Part shown: positions 60,050 to 64,000 of the stretch, one piece after another | How positions within the stretch are numbered: the first letter of the stretch is position 1 | How the letters are laid out: each line of letters begins with the position of its first letter | Assembly: GCA_031556035.1 (NCBI GenBank) | Contig: JAVBTT010000011.1 | Coordinates: forward strand, 1-64,000 | Direction of reading: 5' to 3' | DNA: 64,000 bases | Source: JAVBTT01 sp031556035 | GTDB taxonomy: Bacteria > Bacillota > Clostridia > Oscillospirales > UBA929 | Notes under the pieces: model-generated | What the model was told of the DNA's origin: nothing | Database searches by the model: none | What the model saw: the letters and a program-made list of their open reading frames with translations, nothing else | Translations under genes and position numbers: made by a program

Positions 60050-61774
60050 TTGTTATTCTTTATGAAAAGAACGAAGCGGGTGCTTGCATTCAGCCTCGCG
60101 CTGATTACGCTCATGTCAGCATCCGTGCTGGCAAACGGAGTAGTTTCAGTGAGTAACTTTACCGATGTGAAGTCGTCAGATTGGTTCTACACTTCGGTTA
60201 AATACGCGGTCGATCATGGGATGGTATCCGGTACATCCGCTACCACCTTCTCCCCTCAGGGGACGATGACGCGCGGGCAGTTCCTTACTATCCTTGGGAG
60301 AATGGATGGATATGACGCCTCGAAGGAAGCGAGTGTTTCGATTTCGGACGTGCCCGGCAGCCAGTATTACGCCGAACACTCTAAATGGGCCGTAAACCAA
60401 AAGCTTGTTGCTTTGGCCAGCGGGAAGCTCTATCCAGACCGGAATATTACCCGCGAAGAGATGGCGGTTATCATGTATAACTACATCAATTACAAAGGTG
60501 CAAAACTATCTGACGAAAAGAATGCGGTAACCAAGTTTAACGATATCGGCACAGTCAGTGCAAGCGCGAAGGATGCGGTCGAGTACCTTCGAAAGGTCGG
60601 TATGATGGCCGGCGACAACAAGGGAAACTTCAACCCGAGCCAGAGCATGACAAGAGCTGAAGGCGTAACCGTCTTTATGCGTCTGTCTGAAAAACTCACC
60701 GCAGCCGGCATCAAGCTCAGCGATCAGACAAACCAAGGTGGTCCTGGCGCAGGGGCAGCCCCTGCGGGCAAAGATTGGTTTAAGGTAACTGGAGACAGTT
60801 TCACAATCGCACTTGACGACAGATCAGTGGGTATTTACTCTTTCCTTTCACCTGATGCGCAGGGGAAATTGAGCAATGACGATTATATCTTCGGACTCGA
60901 TATCTCTGACAGAAGCATTCTGAATACGAAAAACGGGTTCTTCGCTCCGCAGAAAGTCGGAACGGTTGATGCCAAATGGTATTGCGTCACCCCGCAGAAC
61001 GAGACATTCTATACATCGGCCAAAATCACAATCGGTGAGAATGTAACCGTTTATTGCGAGAGCCTCACGGCAACAATCGGCAACAGCAGCCTTGCTGGAG
61101 GTGAAAGCTCGCAGATAACAGTGGCGTTCAACCCTGCGAACACAACGAACAAGAAAGTGACGTACACCTCCGCGAGTCCAGGGATCGCATCCGTAAGCTC
61201 TACCGGTCTTGTTACCGGCATGGCTAAAGGTAGTACGTATATTCAGGTCATGGCTCCTGACGGATGCTTCTGCAATGTGAACGTAACTGTCACGTCGACA
61301 CCTGAGATCGTTGTTCCGGGCACTCCGAACAGTAATTACACGGTCGACAGCACATACATTCAGAAGTTCAACGATGAGGTTATCAGGCTTGTGAATATTG
61401 AGAGAGCAAACAATGGGCTTGTAGCTCTAAAATACAGCGACTCTCTACAATCTGGAGCATCTATCCGTGCAGAAGAGCTTTCTGTTAGCTTTTCTCACAT
61501 GAGACCTGACGGCAGCGCGTGCGGGACAGCGTTCGAGGGAATTGTTCCGGATGTCTATGGCAGCATTGCAGAATGTGGATATAAGTCAGGAACAAACGAT
61601 GATTGCAGCGATCCTATAGCGGTGGCAAAGATGGCGGTTGACACATGGATAAATTCTCCCGCCCACAAAGCCATCCTGCTGAAAGACGTCAAAAATGGCG
61701 ATGTTGCTTGCGGTATTACAAAGGCTCCTTCAGGAGGCCGTGCATACGCCTCTTTCGATCTTTACAAAAAATAG
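60050..61774 (+). CDS. Secreted SLH, Ig-like and CAP-domain protein
   Basis: 574 residues. The TTG at 60050 lies 8 nt after GGAG; an ATG at 60062 is too far from it. The signal peptide (to about residue 29) is followed by three SLH domains at the N-terminus (about 35-215; FTDVKSSDWFYTSVKYAVDHG, KLYPDRNITREEMAV). A Gly-rich linker and an unknown beta region precede a BIG2 Ig-like domain (about 345-420) and a C-terminal CAP/SCP domain (about 440-574) with LVNIERANNGLVALKY and SFSHMRPDG. The N-terminal SLH placement is opposite to the other SLH proteins here. Copies C and D of the repeat bracket the gene. Confidence 0.88.
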   Translation: MLFFMKRTKRVLAFSLALITLMSASVLANGVVSVSNFTDVKSSDWFYTSVKYAVDHGMVSGTSATTFSPQGTMTRGQFLTILGRMDGYDASKEASVSISDVPGSQYYAEHSKWAVNQKLVALASGKLYPDRNITREEMAVIMYNYINYKGAKLSDEKNAVTKFNDIGTVSASAKDAVEYLRKVGMMAGDNKGNFNPSQSMTRAEGVTVFMRLSEKLTAAGIKLSDQTNQGGPGAGAAPAGKDWFKVTGDSFTIALDDRSVGIYSFLSPDAQGKLSNDDYIFGLDISDRSILNTKNGFFAPQKVGTVDAKWYCVTPQNETFYTSAKITIGENVTVYCESLTATIGNSSLAGGESSQITVAFNPANTTNKKVTYTSASPGIASVSSTGLVTGMAKGSTYIQVMAPDGCFCNVNVTVTSTPEIVVPGTPNSNYTVDSTYIQKFNDEVIRLVNIERANNGLVALKYSDSLQSGASIRAEELSVSFSHMRPDGSACGTAFEGIVPDVYGSIAECGYKSGTNDDCSDPIAVAKMAVDTWINSPAHKAILLKDVKNGDVACGITKAPSGGRAYASFDLYKK

Positions 61775-61776
61775 TT

Positions 61777-61866
61777 ATACTCACCTCATGTTAAAGAGTA
61801 GATGTATCATAATCGGCAAAAGCTTGCCGATTATGATACATCTACTCTTTAAACAGATATCAGTAT
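61777..61866. repeat. MITE-like inverted-repeat element, copy D
   Basis: The ends are ATACTCACCTCATGTTAAAG and, on the other strand, ATACTGATATCTGTTTAAAG. The centre is a perfect 27-bp stem (from AAAGAGTAGATG to GGCAA and complement) with loop AAGC. It lies 2 bp after the CAP gene stop and could also act as its terminator. Confidence 0.75.
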
Positions 61867-61934
61867 TCCAGCAATAAGTGACACACTGACAGCAACCGGA
61901 GGCGCTGTTCACATCAAAGCCTTACTTACAGAGC

Positions 61935-64000
61935 CTATATGCCCAGCTTCTCAAGCCGCATTTTCTCAAGGGTTGTATAGTTCATCTTCGCTACATGCCC
62001 GGGCAGCGGCAGTATCTTCTCGCTTATCGCGTCAAGTATCCAGCCAGCCTGCGGGTAATACCAGTGCTCAAGCTCAGGGCAGGGGCTTATCACATTTGGG
62101 GCGCCGATAACGACCGGGGGAGCGTCCAGATAATCGAAGCAGAACTCTGTGATGTTGCGCGCCATGTCGCTAGCGTGGCTGCCGCGCTCGCAGGCGTCGC
62201 TGACAATCACGATGCGGCCGGTCTTCTTCACGCTCTCCGCCACGATGCTGTAGTCAAACGGCACCAGGCAGCGGGCGTCGATCACCTCGGCGGAGAGTCC
62301 GTACTTCTCCTCAAGCTGTTTTGCGGCCTCGATGCCCGCGTACAGCGCCGCGCCGATCGTGAGTATCGTGATATCCCTGCCGGTGCGCTTGATGTCAGGC
62401 TTTCCCAGCTCGATCTCATAGCTTCCGTCCGGCACACCGCCCTCATGGAACATCTCGCCGATGTCGTAGAGCTTCTGGCTCTCAAAGAACACCACCGGGT
62501 CGGTGCCGTTCAGCGCGGCGGCCATCATACCCTTGGCGTCGTAGGGGGTGGCCGGGAAGCAGACCTTCAGCCCCGGGATATGCGCCACCAGGCTGGTCCA
62601 GTCCTGCGCGTGCTGCGCGCCGTACTTCGATCCCACAGACACCCGCAGTACCACCGGCATCTGGAGCGCGCCCGCGCTCATGGACTGCCATTTGGAGAGC
62701 TGGTTGAACACTTCGTCTCCGGCGCGCCCGAGGAAGTCGCAGTACATAAGCTCAGGTATCGCCCTGCCGCCCATCAGACCGTAGCCGACGGCCGAAGCCA
62801 CAATGGTTCCCTCGCTTATCGGCGAGTTAAAGAAGCGGTGATAGGGAATGGACTCGGTGACTCCTCCGTAGACGCCGAACGCGCCGCCCCAGTCGCGGTT
62901 GTCCTCGCCGTAGGCAATCAGCGTCGGATCCTCGTAGAACTTGTCTATAATCGCCTCGAACAGCCCGTCGCGCAGGGAATACTGCCTGATCCTGCTGACC
63001 GGCTTGCCGTCCTTGTCCAGATGAAAGCGGGACTTTTCCGCGATCTTCTTCAGGCGGGAATTCTCGGCCTTGGGGGTCATAACGTCCGGATTTCCCTCGC
63101 GCATTTTCTCCCTTCGTCCGTTGCTGAGCATAAACCTGCGTATCGCGTCCGGATCCTTGACCAGATCCATGCGCGGGGAGACGTCCTCGTCAATCGCCAG
63201 CTTCATGATGCGTGTGATCCGAGCCTTGATGGAGCTCTCGACCGCGACGAGCTCGTCAAGGGTGGACACGCCGGCCTTGATGAGGTTGTTTTTAAACGCG
63301 GCGATAGCGTCCGCGTGCTGCCACGCCTCGATCTCGTCCTTTGTGCGGTAGGTGGAGGCGTCGGTCGCGCTGTGACCCACAAAGCGGTAGGTGATCGTGT
63401 CCAGCAGAACCGGGCCGCGCTTTTCCTCAATGATCTTCTTCTTGCGCTCAAACGCGTCGATGACCGCCAGCGGGTTGTAGCCGTCGATGCGCTCGGCGTG
63501 GAGCTGGCTCGGGGACACCCCCGCGCCCACTCGGGCAAGTATATCGTAGGCCATCGTCTCTCCCGAGGTCTGGCCGCCCATTCCGTAGTGATTGTTGAAG
63601 ATGTTGAAGATAAGCGGCAGGCCGCCCCTCATGTCGCCCTCCCAGAGCTTGGTGAACTGATCCATCGCAGCGAAGTTAAACGCCTCCAGCACCGGGCCGC
63701 AGCCCAGCGAAGCGTCCCCGATGTTGCATACCACCAGCCCCGGCTCGCGGTTGATCTTCTTGTACATGGCCGCGCCCACCGTGATGCCCGCGCTGCCGCC
63801 GACTATCGCGTTGTTGGGATAGATCCCGAACGGTGTGAAGAACACGTGCATCGAGTTGCCCAGGCCCCTCGTGAAGCCGTTCTCGCGCCCGAACAGCTCG
63901 GCCATAAAGCCGTAGAGCAGGAAGTCAAAGGCCAGGTCGCGCACGCTTCCGGTCTTGTTGCGCTCCTCGACTGGCTTGAGCACGGCCCCGTCAAAAAAGC
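61935..64000 (-). CDS. Fused alpha-beta E1 subunit of a 2-oxoacid dehydrogenase (partial)
   Basis: At least 688 residues; the 5' end lies beyond the window, since the frame is open to the edge (FFDGAVLKPVEER). The alpha half has GNSMHVFFTPFGIYPNNAIVGG and GDASLGCGPVLEAFNFAAM with NNHYGMGG, the thiamine diphosphate motif, and RYRTKDEI-type helices. The beta half starts near SLRDGLFEAIIDKFY with AYGEDNRDWGGAFGVYGG and SEGTIVASAVGYGLMG. E1 decarboxylates pyruvate, acetoin or branched-chain oxoacids and passes the acyl group to an E2. No E2 or E3 gene is in view. Repeat copy D lies beyond its 3' end. Confidence 0.88.
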   Translation of the reverse strand, partial: FFDGAVLKPVEERNKTGSVRDLAFDFLLYGFMAELFGRENGFTRGLGNSMHVFFTPFGIYPNNAIVGGSAGITVGAAMYKKINREPGLVVCNIGDASLGCGPVLEAFNFAAMDQFTKLWEGDMRGGLPLIFNIFNNHYGMGGQTSGETMAYDILARVGAGVSPSQLHAERIDGYNPLAVIDAFERKKKIIEEKRGPVLLDTITYRFVGHSATDASTYRTKDEIEAWQHADAIAAFKNNLIKAGVSTLDELVAVESSIKARITRIMKLAIDEDVSPRMDLVKDPDAIRRFMLSNGRREKMREGNPDVMTPKAENSRLKKIAEKSRFHLDKDGKPVSRIRQYSLRDGLFEAIIDKFYEDPTLIAYGEDNRDWGGAFGVYGGVTESIPYHRFFNSPISEGTIVASAVGYGLMGGRAIPELMYCDFLGRAGDEVFNQLSKWQSMSAGALQMPVVLRVSVGSKYGAQHAQDWTSLVAHIPGLKVCFPATPYDAKGMMAAALNGTDPVVFFESQKLYDIGEMFHEGGVPDGSYEIELGKPDIKRTGRDITILTIGAALYAGIEAAKQLEEKYGLSAEVIDARCLVPFDYSIVAESVKKTGRIVIVSDACERGSHASDMARNITEFCFDYLDAPPVVIGAPNVISPCPELEHWYYPQAGWILDAISEKILPLPGHVAKMNYTTLEKMRLEKLGI

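Overview
The window looks like chromosomal DNA from a spore-forming, mostly anaerobic member of the Clostridia, most likely an Oscillospirales-type lineage; I cannot fix the genus. The grounds are a sporulation block (spoIIP, gpr, two CotF-like coat proteins), butyrate kinase, a radical-SAM glutamate/lysine aminomutase, several S-layer-homology (SLH) proteins, an LPxTG-type giant adhesin, strong GGAGG-type ribosome binding sites and frequent TTG starts. Most of the DNA is GC-rich, with AT-richer patches (16.6-17.2 kb, the sulP gene, parts of 36.7-43.9 kb). I saw no rRNA, tRNA or CRISPR.

Layout. 0-0.6 kb: a deletion scar joining a Y-family polymerase remnant to a YolD-like remnant, then a MITE-like repeat. 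0.75-5.4 kb: a DUF362 Fe-S protein, a DUF342/FapA protein, a lipoprotein and a phosphodiesterase. 5.4-12.4 kb, minus strand: hemW, ilvE, a lipoprotein, cinA, thiI and a YibE/F membrane protein. 12.5-14.6 kb, plus strand: an ACT-domain protein translationally coupled to butyrate kinase, then a HAD phosphatase. 14.6-16.6 kb: hisF, hisH and a TIM-barrel gene, coupled. 17.2-17.6 kb: a decayed 2-hydroxyacid dehydrogenase. 17.7-21.4 kb: signal peptidase I and the sporulation genes. 21.7-24.8 kb: rlmB and a degenerate P-type ATPase. 25-26.6 kb: an SLH protein. 26.7-33.2 kb: an acetate/succinate transporter with an attenuator-like leader, rpmB, an aconitase-type hydratase, a SulP transporter and isocitrate dehydrogenase, suggesting the oxidative TCA arm from citrate to 2-oxoglutarate. 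33.4-36.7 kb: an orphan ABC substrate-binding lipoprotein, a membrane-bound LuxR-type regulator and an XRE regulator.

36.9-42.7 kb is the most unusual gene neighbourhood: four cysteine-rich, apparently cytoplasmic zinc-ribbon proteins interleaved with three secreted SLH proteins on one strand. 44-52.8 kb is one 2949-residue surface protein with a predicted thioester domain, about 19 SpaA/Cna-B-like repeats and an LPYTG anchor, behind a structured leader. 52.9-56.7 kb, minus strand: a KamA-family enzyme whose specificity residues match glutamate 2,3-aminomutase, thpR, a Cys-rich small protein, a YjbQ protein and a tandem class II aldolase with a dead second half. 56.7-59.8 kb: cysK, deoC, acpP and proC. 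60-61.8 kb: an SLH/Ig/CAP secreted protein bracketed by two members of the repeat family. The window ends inside a fused alpha-beta E1 subunit of a 2-oxoacid dehydrogenase.

All assignments come from reading the sequence. No database search, structure prediction or alignment program was run.
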